This document shows, piece by piece, positions 10,743 to 19,791 of a DNA stretch of 64,000 bases. The stretch is from Flavobacterium sp. 245 (GTDB lineage Bacteria > Bacteroidota > Bacteroidia > Flavobacteriales > Flavobacteriaceae): the NCBI RefSeq assembly GCF_004362055.1, contig NZ_SNXB01000004.1:124001-188000 (forward strand), read 5' to 3'. The position numbers were made by a program, and so were the translations under genes. The notes under the pieces were generated by a model. It did not search any database. It saw nothing but the letters and a program-made list of their open reading frames with translations, and was not told the DNA's origin. How positions within the stretch are numbered: the first letter of the stretch is position 1; each line of letters starts with the position of its first letter.

Positions 10743-10994
10743 TTATCTAAAAGTCATCTTTTTATAAACTCGATAAATGATATAAAATAAAAGCACGCAA
10801 TTTAAAACTATCCAAAAATTATAAAATGCCCAGACAATTTTATACTCCGTTTTCATACTTGAATAACTAAAGTATTCTCCTTGACTTTTATCATAAAAGT
10901 CGTCATATCCCATCATATAGGTGCCGCAAAAAGCAAAAATCAACAAGTCGAAAATGATAAAGAGAATTATCTTTAGAATCTTAGAAGATCGCAT
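10743..10994 (-). CDS. Small two-helix membrane protein
   Basis: 83 residues with two predicted membrane helices (ILKIILFIIFDLLIFAFCGTY and WIVLNCVLLFYIIYRVY) around a short polar, Tyr/Asp-rich loop. I do not recognise the family. It begins 8 nt after the stop of the YfhO gene and ends 29 nt before the glycosyltransferase start, so it is probably part of the same leftward operon and may accompany glycan synthesis. The operon position is the main support for its being real. Confidence 0.65.
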   Translation of the reverse strand: MRSSKILKIILFIIFDLLIFAFCGTYMMGYDDFYDKSQGEYFSYSSMKTEYKIVWAFYNFWIVLNCVLLFYIIYRVYKKMTFR

Positions 10995-11002
10995 TGAGCA
11001 AT

Positions 11003-13450
11003 TTAAATCTTAAATTCGCTTTTGTTTCTATTAAGTTTTCTATTCTCAAAATAAATACCACCAGCTAAAAGCAACAACATTCCTATTGAACTTATTAAAG
11101 TAATTGTTCCTCCAGTTTTAATAACCTGTGGCTCAAACTTAAACTCAATTGTATGTTTTCCTCCAGGAACTTCCATTGCTCTTAAAACGTAATCAACAGG
11201 GAAATGGTCTGTCAACTGACCGTCAACATAAGCATTCCATCCGTTTTTATAATACATTTCAGAGAAAACAGCTAAACCATCTTTTTTGTTATCAGACTGA
11301 TATTTAATATAATTTGGCTTATACTCCACAACTTTAATAGTTCCAGTTGTATCCCATTGCTTTTTCATGCGAGCATTTTTAAACTTCGCTTCATGTTCAT
11401 GAACGTTAAAAACAGCTACTTTTTTAGTATCAATATGATCTAAAGCTTTCATCACATCGTCTGGCTTGTTCACTAATTTTAAATCACTTACAAACCAAGC
11501 ATTTCCATTTGCTTCAGGATTTATTGTTGGAATCTGATTCCCTTCTTTATCAACCTGAATCACATACTTAACATTTAGCATATTAAGTATTTCTAGATTA
11601 TTTTTAGCAATTTGGTAATCGTATAACTGCTGCATTCTTCTAGGTCTAACAGCACTGTAACCACCAATAGTTTTATGAAAATAAGAAGATCTTCCCTGCA
11701 ATTGTCCCTGAAGATCAAATACGCGGTAAATTGATTTGTCTTCCAAAATCTTAGTATCGGCTGGAGTTTCTTGAAATGGAGCCGCAATTTGAACCGGGCT
11801 AACAAAATCTTTAGCAGAAACATATTTTCTATCTACAAAAAACAAGTCGAAAATCATTAAAATCCCAACAATAATCAATGTAGTTGTCTGTGAAAATTTG
11901 TTTTTAATAAAAAGCCATAAAATTCCAAAAGTTACCACAATAAAGAATCCTGAACGCAACAAATCAGCTGAATAAAGCGACATTCTATCTTCCTTTAAAG
12001 CATCAACAAAAGCTGGACCGTAACTTTCTAAATAACTTTTATCGTTCATTCCGGTAAAATGGAAGAAACTTTTTGCACATACTAATATCAATAAAATACC
12101 AAGCCCAAAAACTCCTGTTTGTACTAATGCTTTTTGCTGTAATTTAGGCTCATCTTTTGCTTTAAAAAATGACTGTAGACCCATAACTGCCAAGACAGGA
12201 AAACATAATTCCAGAATTACCTGTATTGATGATACAGCTCTAAACTTATCATACATTGGTACATATTCAATAAAAAAGTCTGTCAGTAATGAAAAGTTCT
12301 TTCCCCAAGAAAGTACCAAAGTAAATAATGCTCCTGAAAGGAAAACGTATTTTATTTTTCGGTCATCAATAAATAATGCTAAAACGGCTAAAAAGAAAAC
12401 TACAACTCCAATATACGCAGGTGCAGAAACAATTGGCTGGTCTCCCCAATAAGTCGGCATTCCAGAAACAAAGTCTTGAGCCTGATCAGAAGGAACACCC
12501 TGCTCCATCATAAAGGAATACATACGACTGTCTGTACCAACATTTTCATGGCTTGAACCTCCAAAAATTCTTGGAGCAATTAAATTTAAACTTTCTGCAA
12601 TTCCATAACTATATTCAGTGATATAATCTGTTGTCATTGCTGCTGTCGTCTCATTTTTAGTTCCGTCAGGATTAAAAGTCAGCTCGCTTTTATCACGAAT
12701 ACTGTACTTTGCATATTCGCTCGTTGCTAATAAATTTCCGGCATTGGCACCAATAGCAAAAATTCCTGCTACCATCAAAGTTCCAATCGAAATTAAAAGC
12801 GGTTTATATTCTTTGTCCTTTAAAAAATTAAAAGCAAAATAACCCGAAAGAATCAACAAGAAAATCAAAAGATAATACGTCATTTGAAAGTGGTTTGCAT
12901 TAACTTCTAATGCAACTGCAAACATGGTGAGCAAACCTCCCCAGACATATTTTTTCTGAAAAACAAGTATAAATCCGGCAATAACAAGAGGCATATATGC
13001 GATTGCGTGCGCTTTTGCATTGTGCCCAACACCTAGAATAATAATTAAATAAGTAGAAAATCCAAACGCGATTGCACCTATAAAAGCTTTTAACGGATCT
13101 GTTTTTAAAACTAATAACAAACCATAAAAACCTAAGAAATATAGAAATAAGTAATCAGCTGGCCTTGGTAAAAAACGCAAAACATCATCAATTTTTCCAA
13201 CAAAATCATTTGGATAATTTGCACCCAACTGATAGGTTGGCATTCCGCCAAAAGCAGAATTAGTCCAATAAGGCTCAGCGTGTTCAGCGGCTCTGAAGTC
13301 ATTTTGCTCCTTTGCCATTCCGGTATATTGTGCAATATCTGACTGGAAGATTTGTTTTCCTTGCAGTAACGGATAAAAATAAATTAATGAAACGAGAATG
13401 AAGCCCAATACTACAAGGGCGTGCGGAATGAACTTATTTACTATTTTCAA
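11003..13450 (-). CDS. YfhO-family membrane protein (GT-C-like)
   Basis: 815 residues with about 12-13 membrane helices and a large extracytoplasmic domain near the C-terminus, followed by a last helix (TLISSIGMLLLLAGGIYF). This matches the YfhO family, which has a GT-C glycosyltransferase-like fold; B. subtilis YfhO is linked to glycosylation of lipoteichoic acid. Typical stretches are GKQIFQSDIAQYTGMAKEQ with its Asp in the first loop, YLLIFLLILSGYFAFNFL, and VPGGKHTIEFKFEP just before the last helix. In Bacteroidetes the acceptor is unknown. It heads the leftward group with a small membrane protein, a GT4 enzyme and a flippase, which supports a role in surface glycan modification. Confidence 0.88.
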   Translation of the reverse strand: MKIVNKFIPHALVVLGFILVSLIYFYPLLQGKQIFQSDIAQYTGMAKEQNDFRAAEHAEPYWTNSAFGGMPTYQLGANYPNDFVGKIDDVLRFLPRPADYLFLYFLGFYGLLLVLKTDPLKAFIGAIAFGFSTYLIIILGVGHNAKAHAIAYMPLVIAGFILVFQKKYVWGGLLTMFAVALEVNANHFQMTYYLLIFLLILSGYFAFNFLKDKEYKPLLISIGTLMVAGIFAIGANAGNLLATSEYAKYSIRDKSELTFNPDGTKNETTAAMTTDYITEYSYGIAESLNLIAPRIFGGSSHENVGTDSRMYSFMMEQGVPSDQAQDFVSGMPTYWGDQPIVSAPAYIGVVVFFLAVLALFIDDRKIKYVFLSGALFTLVLSWGKNFSLLTDFFIEYVPMYDKFRAVSSIQVILELCFPVLAVMGLQSFFKAKDEPKLQQKALVQTGVFGLGILLILVCAKSFFHFTGMNDKSYLESYGPAFVDALKEDRMSLYSADLLRSGFFIVVTFGILWLFIKNKFSQTTTLIIVGILMIFDLFFVDRKYVSAKDFVSPVQIAAPFQETPADTKILEDKSIYRVFDLQGQLQGRSSYFHKTIGGYSAVRPRRMQQLYDYQIAKNNLEILNMLNVKYVIQVDKEGNQIPTINPEANGNAWFVSDLKLVNKPDDVMKALDHIDTKKVAVFNVHEHEAKFKNARMKKQWDTTGTIKVVEYKPNYIKYQSDNKKDGLAVFSEMYYKNGWNAYVDGQLTDHFPVDYVLRAMEVPGGKHTIEFKFEPQVIKTGGTITLISSIGMLLLLAGGIYFENRKLNRNKSEFKI

Positions 13451-13500
13451 TTTTGGCAGGTTTGGTTAAATGATGAATCCTATTTTATCAGGATACAAAC

Positions 13501-13788
13501 TTAATCTATTTCTTCGTAATCAACATAATCACCCACTTTTTTGGTCTCACGCGGGTTTTTAGCATTAGCAGTGTTAATGATTATTTCGTCATTATTATTA
13601 TTTTGAGTTCTTTGCCATGAATTATCCTGGCTATATTGCTGTTGTTTCTGAAAATTTTCGCCTGCTTTTTCAACCGCTTTCTTTACCAATACTGGCAAAA
13701 AGATTCTAGCTAAAAATTTAAAAATATAATAAAACGCAATGATCCACATTATCGTTTTAAACAAATTTGTAAAAGATGCTTCTTGCAT
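13501..13788 (-). CDS. DUF4834 family protein
   Basis: 95 residues: an N-terminal membrane helix (FKTIMWIIAFYYIFKFLARI), a basic/amphipathic segment, then a low-complexity Gln/Asn-rich region and an acidic tail ending VGDYVDYEEID. This fits the small Bacteroidetes family DUF4834, whose function is unknown. It is 50 nt upstream of the YfhO gene on the same strand and probably co-transcribed. The gap to the divergent gene at 13913 holds the promoter for that gene. Confidence 0.8.
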   Translation of the reverse strand: MQEASFTNLFKTIMWIIAFYYIFKFLARIFLPVLVKKAVEKAGENFQKQQQYSQDNSWQRTQNNNNDEIIINTANAKNPRETKKVGDYVDYEEID

Positions 13789-13868
13789 AACTATATAATT
13801 TTTGCCAAAATTAGTAAATCCGCTGTTTAAAATTAAAATATCAATCTTAAATAAATAATAAAATATAG

Positions 13869-13876
13869 TACATTTG
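13869..13876 (+). promoter_or_regulatory. -7 promoter box for the transporter-like gene
   Basis: TACATTTG fits TAnnTTTG, 36 nt before the ATG at 13913. Confidence 0.5.
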
Positions 13877-13912
13877 AAATGCGTTATAACTTTTTAATCC
13901 AAAAATACATTT

Positions 13913-14881
13913 ATGTTAAAAATTAAAAAATTATTTATCACAGCTCTTTTTTTTGTGCCCCATTTCTTTTTCGGACAATATACCGATGTAATCAATTCAA
14001 ATCGTCCAGGTGAAACTATGTCAGCTTATGCCGTTGGAAAAACAGTAATTCAAGCCGAACTTGGTATTTACGGAATCAAAGAAAAACATGATTTATTAGA
14101 TTATGATGCCAGTGGTTTTGGCACCGATTTTACACTTAGATACGGTGCTTTTCTAGAACAATTAGAATTTGTGCTTGATGTGCAATATCAAATGGAAAAC
14201 TTTGATACTCCGTACACGAGCTACAAAAAAAACGATTTCAGACAAACCGTTTTAGGAGCTAAATATTTGATTTATGATCCTTATAAAAATTACAAAAGAG
14301 AAAACAATATTTACAGCTACAAAGCAAATCATGCGTTTAACTGGCATGAATTAATTCCAGCAGTTTCTATCTTTGCAGGAGCAAATTTTGTTGCCGCAGA
14401 TAATCCATATTATTTTTCTGCACAAAGCGCCATTTCGCCTAAAGTAGCATTGGTAACTCAAAACTTATTTGGAGGAGGAAAATGGGTTTTTGTGACTAAT
14501 ATTATTGCAGATTATATTGGAACCGATTATCCTAGTTATGGATATATTTTAACTTTGACACATGGATTTAATGAAAAATGGTCCGGATTTATAGAAAACC
14601 AAGGATACAAAAGCGATTTTTATAGTGACGCAATTGTTCGTGGCGGTGCTGCTTATCTGCTTTCGACAAATATGCAGGTTGATGCTTCGATAAGTACAAA
14701 CTTCAAAAATACACCGTCTGTATTATATGGTGGAATTGGTGTTTCTTGGCGCTATGATGGCTGGTACAAAGAAAAACTGACAGAAGTCAAAAACAAAGAA
14801 AAGGCAGATAAAAACGCTGACAATAAAAAAGAAGTTGACTATCAAGAAAAGGAAAGAAAACGAAAATCTAAATACGAATAA
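13913..14881 (+). CDS. Outer-membrane beta-barrel protein, Phenol_MetA_deg/transporter-like
   Basis: 322 residues with a signal peptide (ITALFFVPHFFFGQ). The mature protein opens with YTDVINSNRPGETMSAYAVGKTV, a start typical of the 'transporter'/MetA-pathway phenol degradation-like barrels that are abundant in Bacteroidetes. Alternating aromatic strands run to about residue 285, ending in GGIGVSWRYDGWY. After that comes a highly charged Lys/Glu tail, which would lie in the periplasm. Substrate is unknown and the family name does not imply phenol use. It is followed 50 nt later by a GNAT-like gene on the same strand; functional linkage is not evident. Confidence 0.75.
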   Translation: MLKIKKLFITALFFVPHFFFGQYTDVINSNRPGETMSAYAVGKTVIQAELGIYGIKEKHDLLDYDASGFGTDFTLRYGAFLEQLEFVLDVQYQMENFDTPYTSYKKNDFRQTVLGAKYLIYDPYKNYKRENNIYSYKANHAFNWHELIPAVSIFAGANFVAADNPYYFSAQSAISPKVALVTQNLFGGGKWVFVTNIIADYIGTDYPSYGYILTLTHGFNEKWSGFIENQGYKSDFYSDAIVRGGAAYLLSTNMQVDASISTNFKNTPSVLYGGIGVSWRYDGWYKEKLTEVKNKEKADKNADNKKEVDYQEKERKRKSKYE

Positions 14882-14931
14882 ATTTTATAACTAGATCTCT
14901 GCAAAAAAGAGAATCTTATAATACCACCTTA

Positions 14932-16050
14932 ATGATTACAATTAAAGAAGCCAAAACTAAAAAAGAATTAACTGAATATATAAAATTTACATTTTCACTT
15001 TATAAGGACAGCCCTTATTGGGTACCTCCTATTATTGCTGACGAACTGGAGTCTTTTGACAAAACAAAAAATCCTGCTTTTGATAACGCAGAAGCTTATT
15101 TTTATATCGCATATAAAAATAATGTAGCGGTTGGCCGTATTACGGCCATTATCAATTGGTCTGAGGTTAATAATCAACACAAAAGAAAAGTGCGTTTTGG
15201 CTGGTTTGATGTAATTGATGATATTGAAGTTACCAAAGCACTACTTGAAAAAGTATACGAATTAGGCCGAAAACATAATCTGGAGCATGCTGAAGGCCCT
15301 ATGGGATTTTCAAATTTAGATAAAGTTGGTGTGCTGACAGAAGGTTACGACCAAGTTGGAACAATGATTACATGGTACAATCATCCTTACTATGTAACAC
15401 ATTTTGAACAGCTGGGTTTTCAAGTTGAAAAAGAATATATCGAAAGTATTTTCCCTTTTTCGAATGTAAAACCTGAGTTTTTTCAGAAAGCTGTAGTTTT
15501 AATTAAAAAGCGTTACGAACTGAGATCACTTACTTTTACTAAAACAAAAGACATTATGCCACATGTTGACAAAATGTTTGATTTGTTTAATGAATCCTAC
15601 GAAAAACTGGCTTCATTTGTAGCGATTTCTGATGTTCAAAAAGAGTATTTTAAAAAGAAATACATCAGTTTTATCAATCCTGAATACATTAAGTTCGTGG
15701 TAGACAAAGATGATAATTTAGTTGCTTTTAGTATCGTAATGCCAAGTTTTACAGAGGCTTTGCAAAAAATAAAAGGAAAATTATTTCCGTTTGGCTTTCT
15801 GCAATTATTAAAAGCCAAAAAACACAGCAAAGATGTTGTTTTTTACTTAATTGGTGTTCATCCTGATTATCAAAACAAAGGTGTAACAGCATTAATTTTT
15901 GATGAATATTACAAAACTTTTTCAGAAAAAGGAATCAGAAACTGCATTAGAACTCCTGAATTATTAGAAAATAATGCGATTCATTTGTTATGGAAAAACT
16001 TTGATCCAAAAATTCACTGCCAAAGAAAAACGTATTTGAAGAACTTGTAA
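14932..16050 (+). CDS. GNAT-like acetyltransferase (YghO-like)
   Basis: 372 residues. The family is usually annotated as an N-acetyltransferase of the YghO type, and sometimes wrongly as GTP cyclohydrolase. Near the N-terminus FTFSLYKDSPYWVPPI is a conserved block of this family. A GNAT-like fold with an acetyl-CoA loop is suggested near the C-terminus (VVFYLIGVHPDYQNKGVTAL, where QNKGVTA resembles the Q/RxxGxA loop). Just before it is a hydrophobic/basic segment. No signal peptide. Substrate is unknown. The hairpin at 16138-16173 ends the transcription unit. Confidence 0.75.
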   Translation: MITIKEAKTKKELTEYIKFTFSLYKDSPYWVPPIIADELESFDKTKNPAFDNAEAYFYIAYKNNVAVGRITAIINWSEVNNQHKRKVRFGWFDVIDDIEVTKALLEKVYELGRKHNLEHAEGPMGFSNLDKVGVLTEGYDQVGTMITWYNHPYYVTHFEQLGFQVEKEYIESIFPFSNVKPEFFQKAVVLIKKRYELRSLTFTKTKDIMPHVDKMFDLFNESYEKLASFVAISDVQKEYFKKKYISFINPEYIKFVVDKDDNLVAFSIVMPSFTEALQKIKGKLFPFGFLQLLKAKKHSKDVVFYLIGVHPDYQNKGVTALIFDEYYKTFSEKGIRNCIRTPELLENNAIHLLWKNFDPKIHCQRKTYLKNL

Positions 16051-16054
16051 AATA

Positions 16055-16085
16055 GTGGTCAGTACGCAGTTTTGAGTGTTCAGTT
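16055..16085. repeat. CAGT-word intergenic repeat
   Basis: The words GTCAGTACGCAGTTTTGAGT and TTCAGTTTA resemble the CAGTCGCAGT words at 39234-39283. It looks like one short member of a dispersed intergenic repeat class. Confidence 0.35.
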
Positions 16086-16137
16086 TAAAAAATAATAAAG
16101 ATGGATTAAACAAATTAAAATCCGAAAACTAAAACAT

Positions 16138-16173
16138 AAAAAAATCCATTCGCCCCCAAACGAATGGATTTTT
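16138..16173. terminator. Bidirectional terminator between convergent genes
   Basis: Stem AAATCCATTCG (16142-16152), loop CCCCCAAA, CGAATGGATTT (16161-16171), with an A run before and T run after. It sits between the convergent GNAT-like gene and the lipoprotein gene. The same 11-bp stem is used at 16736-16772. Confidence 0.85.
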
Positions 16174-16204
16174 CAATTATAACCTATATTTATTCTACTT
16201 TTAT

Positions 16205-16687
16205 TTATTCTACTTTGCAGTCCACTTTAGTCAAAGTGTTTTTTGCGTCAAATTTTAATTTTGACTTATCTTTAAAAGTAACTCTATCATTTGTCGAAAC
16301 TACATCTCCATATCCCTCTATTAAAGTTCCGTCCTTTTGAAGAAAGACAACTTCTCTTACTGATGAAACTCCCTCAGAAATAAATGTGTAATCACCAACT
16401 AGTGTGTCCCCTTTCATATTACCTACTAAAGTTCCTTCGTTTTTATCTTTTCCCGTTAAATTATAGCTCAGTTTTCCGTTGACTTCTTGATGTGAATTCA
16501 CGTTGAAACTTATTGCAACGATATATCCATTTAACCTCGAAGCATAACATTGATCTCCTGCAGGTTCAACAATTTCAGCTTCTTTTGGCGCTTTTGGCTC
16601 AATTTGAACTGGTTCAGTATCAGTTGCTTTTTTACAGGAAATAAGAACCGTTAAAACAAGTGTTGTTATTATTAATACTTTTTTCAT
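16205..16687 (-). CDS. Predicted lipoprotein, unknown function
   Basis: 160 residues with a lipoprotein signal (LVLTVLISCKK; lipid-bearing Cys near 18). A Glu/Pro-rich linker follows, then a beta-rich domain (YASRLNGYIVAISFNVNS, KLSYNLTGKDKNEGTLVGNM) with Gly/Asp turns like a small beta-sandwich or barrel. I recognise no specific family. It lies between two hairpins that share the same stem sequence, so it is probably transcribed alone. Confidence 0.75.
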   Translation of the reverse strand: MKKVLIITTLVLTVLISCKKATDTEPVQIEPKAPKEAEIVEPAGDQCYASRLNGYIVAISFNVNSHQEVNGKLSYNLTGKDKNEGTLVGNMKGDTLVGDYTFISEGVSSVREVVFLQKDGTLIEGYGDVVSTNDRVTFKDKSKLKFDAKNTLTKVDCKVE

Positions 16688-16735
16688 AATTCGTTATTTT
16701 TATTTTGTTGATTATAAGATAAAGTTACTTCAAAT

Positions 16736-16772
16736 AAAAAAAAATCCATTCGTATAACGAATGGATTTTTTT
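16736..16772 (-). terminator. Terminator after the alpha-oxoamine synthase gene
   Basis: Stem AAATCCATTCG (16742-16752), loop TATAA, CGAATGGATTT (16758-16768), flanked by A and T runs. It ends the leftward gene at 16810-18072 and lies just upstream of the lipoprotein gene. Confidence 0.85.
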
Positions 16773-16809
16773 ACATAATTCCCACTTAAGAGAATATTTT
16801 TTTTGGCAA

Positions 16810-18072
16810 TTAAGCGTCTAAATCAACAGTAGTTTTACTAGCAATTTCTTTATATGTACCATTTTCTAACTTTTCACGAATTGCTTCAAATGCCGTTAAT
16901 GTTTCATCAATATCACTTAAAGTATGTGAAGTTGTTGGAATCATTCTCAACAAGATAATCCCTTTAGGAATTACCGGATAAATAACAATAGACAAGAAAA
17001 TACCGTAGTTTTCTCTTAAATCATTTACCATTACCATTGCTTCCGGAACACTTCCTTCTAAATAAACTGGTGTTACACAAGTATTTGTGTCACCAATATT
17101 GAAGTTTCTAGAACGCAATCCGTTTTGTAATGCATTAACGTTTTCCCAAAGCTTGTCTTTCAATTCAGGGTGATTACGCAATAATTCTAAACGTTTCAAA
17201 GAACCAATTGTCTGAATCATTGGCAATGCTTTTGCAAACATTTGAGAACGTAAATTATATTTTAAATAATCAATTATGTCTTGATCTGCGGCTATAAATG
17301 CTCCAATGTTAGCCATTGATTTTGCAAAAGTTGAAAAGTAAACATCAATGCCATCTTGAACTCCCTGCTCCTCACCTGCTCCAGCACCTGTTTTACCAAG
17401 AGTACCAAAACCGTGTGCATCATCAACCAATAATCTGAAATTATATTTTTCTTTTAATGCAACAATTTCTTTCAATTTTCCTTGCTGGCCTCTCATTCCG
17501 AAAACACCTTCTGTAATAAAAAGAATACCACCACCTGTTTCTTCGGCCATTTTAGTAGCACGCTGCAGGTTTTTTTCCATACTTTCAAGATCATTGTGTC
17601 TGTATGTAAAACGTTTACCCATATGCAAACGAACACCATCAATGATACAAGCATGCGAATCTACATCGTAAACAATGATATCATTTTTAGTAACTAAAGC
17701 ATCGATTGTAGAAACCATTCCTTGGTAACCAAAATTCAATAAATAAGCAGCTGGCTTCATTACAAATTCAGCTAGTTCATTTTCTAATTGTTCATGGTAT
17801 TTAGTATGACCAGACATCATACGAGCTCCCATTGGGTAAGCTGCGCCAAATTCTTTTGCTGCATCAATATCGGCTTGACGAACTTCTGGGTGATTTGCAA
17901 GACCTAAATAGTCGTTAATACTCCAGTTTAAAATATTTTTTCCACCAAACTGCATTCTCGGACCAAGTTCACCTTCTAATTTAGGAAATACAAAATAACC
18001 CTCAGCTTGTGAAGCCCATTTTCCTAATGGTCCTTTATTGTTCTGAATTCTTTCGAATAAATCTTTTACCAT
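16810..18072 (-). CDS. PLP-dependent alpha-oxoamine synthase (serine palmitoyltransferase or cysteate acyltransferase type)
   Basis: 420 residues, of the PLP fold-type I family that joins an amino acid and an acyl thioester with loss of CO2 (SPT, KBL, AONS). The PLP-site features are visible: SHTKYHEQLE substrate region, VYDVDSHACIIDG, LLVDDAHGFGTLGKTG (Asp/His pair contacting PLP) and YFSTFAKSMANIGAF, whose Lys should be the Schiff-base lysine. In Flavobacteriia this type makes the long-chain base of sphingolipids or of capnine-type sulfonolipids, the latter needed for gliding in F. johnsoniae. Sequence alone does not settle serine versus cysteate. It is monocistronic, with its own -7 box and terminator. 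Confidence 0.85.
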   Translation of the reverse strand: MVKDLFERIQNNKGPLGKWASQAEGYFVFPKLEGELGPRMQFGGKNILNWSINDYLGLANHPEVRQADIDAAKEFGAAYPMGARMMSGHTKYHEQLENELAEFVMKPAAYLLNFGYQGMVSTIDALVTKNDIIVYDVDSHACIIDGVRLHMGKRFTYRHNDLESMEKNLQRATKMAEETGGGILFITEGVFGMRGQQGKLKEIVALKEKYNFRLLVDDAHGFGTLGKTGAGAGEEQGVQDGIDVYFSTFAKSMANIGAFIAADQDIIDYLKYNLRSQMFAKALPMIQTIGSLKRLELLRNHPELKDKLWENVNALQNGLRSRNFNIGDTNTCVTPVYLEGSVPEAMVMVNDLRENYGIFLSIVIYPVIPKGIILLRMIPTTSHTLSDIDETLTAFEAIREKLENGTYKEIASKTTVDLDA

Positions 18073-18111
18073 AAATATATTTTGAAGTAATAATTTTATT
18101 TATACAGGGTG

Positions 18112-18119
18112 CAAAAATA
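18112..18119 (-). promoter_or_regulatory. -7 promoter box for the alpha-oxoamine synthase gene
   Basis: TATTTTTG on the minus strand, 40 nt upstream of the ATG at 18072. Confidence 0.5.
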
Positions 18120-18267
18120 ATGATTATTAATTTAAAATGAAGAACCACTATTATTTTTATTGAAAATAATTCATCTTGCTATATTTAACAAGATTAAACC
18201 TATAATACATCTCCAAACCTTTATAATTTAGGCATATAGTTGTTTTCAAATCATGATTTTTATCATA

Positions 18268-18291
18268 ATAAAAGATAAAATAGTCTTTTAT
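18268..18291 (+). promoter_or_regulatory. 24-bp palindromic operator upstream of nirK
   Basis: Arms ATAAAAGAT and GTCTTTTAT with a 6-bp AT spacer. Read in the sense of the gene, it differs from the site before the ric gene at only one position, and a third close copy lies before the Rrf2 gene. Its 3' end overlaps the nirK -7 box, a position fitting a repressor. The binder is probably the Rrf2 regulator encoded at 24034-24480, but this is inference. Confidence 0.75.
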
Positions 18292-18296
18292 TTTTG
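18289..18296 (+). promoter_or_regulatory. -7 promoter box for nirK
   Basis: TATTTTTG fits TAnnTTTG, 33 nt before the ATG at 18330, overlapping the right arm of the operator. Confidence 0.5.
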
Positions 18297-18329
18297 ATTT
18301 TGATTAAAACCCTAGTAAAACCAAATATT

Positions 18330-19775
18330 ATGAAAAACAAAAAAGACATTTCGATGAAAATGAGACTGTTTGCATGCCTTATTTTTAGTGCCTTGTTTCT
18401 AACAAGCTGTAAAAAAGAAGAAAGCGTTAATTATGAAAACATTATGACTAAAGGAGAGATGAGCGCTGAGCTGACTTCTCCTCCTCACGTACCAAAACCA
18501 ATTGGAAACAGACCCGCCATGAAACTTAAATTAAACATGGAAATTAGGGAAAAAGAAGGAACAATGACCGATGGTGTTAAATATACCTATTGGACATTTG
18601 GAGGTTCGGTACCGGGAAGTTTCATTAGAACACGTGTTGGCGATGAAGTAGAATTTCACTTAAAAAACCATCCAGACAATAAACTGCCTCATAATATTGA
18701 TTTACACGCCGTAACAGGTCCAGGCGGAGGCGCAACTTCTTCTCTCGTAGCTCCGGGACATGAAAAGGTATTCAGTTTTAAAGTGATAAATCCAGGATTG
18801 TATGTATATCATTGCGCAACTGCTCCTGTGGGAATGCATATTGCAAACGGAATGTACGGATTAATTTTGGTTGAACCAGAAGGCGGACTTCCGCCTGTTG
18901 ATAAAGAATATTATGTAATGCAGGGTGATTTTTACACTCAAGGTGAATATGGCGCAAAAGGACTTCAGCCTTTTGACATGAATAAAGCAGTTAAAGAAAC
19001 TCCTGATTATGTTGTATTCAATGGAAAAGTAGGATCTCTTACTAATGGAAATGAATTAACTGCTAAAGTAGGCGAAACGGTACGTTTGTTTGTTGGAAAC
19101 GGCGGACCAAACTTGGTTTCTTCTTTCCATGTTATTGGTGAAATATTTGACAATGTTCATATTGAAGGCGGAAGCACAATAAATCATAATGTACAGACTA
19201 CTTTAATTCCGGCCGGCGGATCTGCAATTGTTGATTTTAAAGTTGAAACTCCAGGAACTTTTATTCTTGTAGATCATTCCATTTTTAGAGCATTCAACAA
19301 AGGCGCTTTGGGAATGCTGAAAGTAGAAGGAAACGAAAACAAAAACATTTATTCGGGAACAATTCAGGAAGGTATTTATTTGCCTGAAGGTGGAACAATT
19401 CAAAAAATGCCGGACAATGCTCCTGCAAAAGTGACAGTTCCTAAACGTACGGCAGCAGAAAAAATAAAAATTGGCAAAGAAATTTTTGGAACAACTTGTT
19501 TTGCCTGTCATCAATCTGAAGGACAAGGAATTCCAAGCACTTTCCCTCCTCTGGCAAAATCAGATTATTTAAATGCCGATTCTAAACGTGCAATCAAAAC
19601 AATTTTACATGGTTTAACTGGCGAAGTTACTGTTAATGGCAAAAAATATAATAACGTAATGCCATCTCAGAATTTATCTGATGATGAAATCGCCAATGTA
19701 CTGACCTATATTTATAGCAGCTGGGGAAATAATAAAACTGAAGTTACACCAGAAATGGTAAAAGCATTAAGATAA
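18330..19775 (+). CDS. nirK: Copper nitrite reductase fused to C-terminal cytochrome c
   Basis: Reduces nitrite to nitric oxide outside the cytoplasm. 481 residues. The lipoprotein signal ([12 protein letters not shown]) suggests membrane anchoring. Two cupredoxin domains carry every copper ligand: type 1 Cu by H121, C162, H170 and M175, and type 2 Cu by H126, H161 and H316. The catalytic Asp124 and His267 are also present. A class I cytochrome c domain follows, with CFACH at 390-394 and a likely axial Met in NVMPSQNLS, making this the three-domain NirK type. ATG 18330 is chosen; an upstream in-frame TTG lies inside the -7 box, and Met 9 (18354) is an alternative. It heads an operon with nirV and an SCO-like gene. 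Confidence 0.95.
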   Translation: MKNKKDISMKMRLFACLIFSALFLTSCKKEESVNYENIMTKGEMSAELTSPPHVPKPIGNRPAMKLKLNMEIREKEGTMTDGVKYTYWTFGGSVPGSFIRTRVGDEVEFHLKNHPDNKLPHNIDLHAVTGPGGGATSSLVAPGHEKVFSFKVINPGLYVYHCATAPVGMHIANGMYGLILVEPEGGLPPVDKEYYVMQGDFYTQGEYGAKGLQPFDMNKAVKETPDYVVFNGKVGSLTNGNELTAKVGETVRLFVGNGGPNLVSSFHVIGEIFDNVHIEGGSTINHNVQTTLIPAGGSAIVDFKVETPGTFILVDHSIFRAFNKGALGMLKVEGNENKNIYSGTIQEGIYLPEGGTIQKMPDNAPAKVTVPKRTAAEKIKIGKEIFGTTCFACHQSEGQGIPSTFPPLAKSDYLNADSKRAIKTILHGLTGEVTVNGKKYNNVMPSQNLSDDEIANVLTYIYSSWGNNKTEVTPEMVKALR

Positions 19776-19791
19776 ACAGCAAACAAGCAGC

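Noticed and set aside
14932..16050. GTP cyclohydrolase annotation sometimes given to this family
   Set aside because: No zinc-binding Cys/His set or GTP cyclohydrolase motif is present; the C-terminal loop is GNAT-like.
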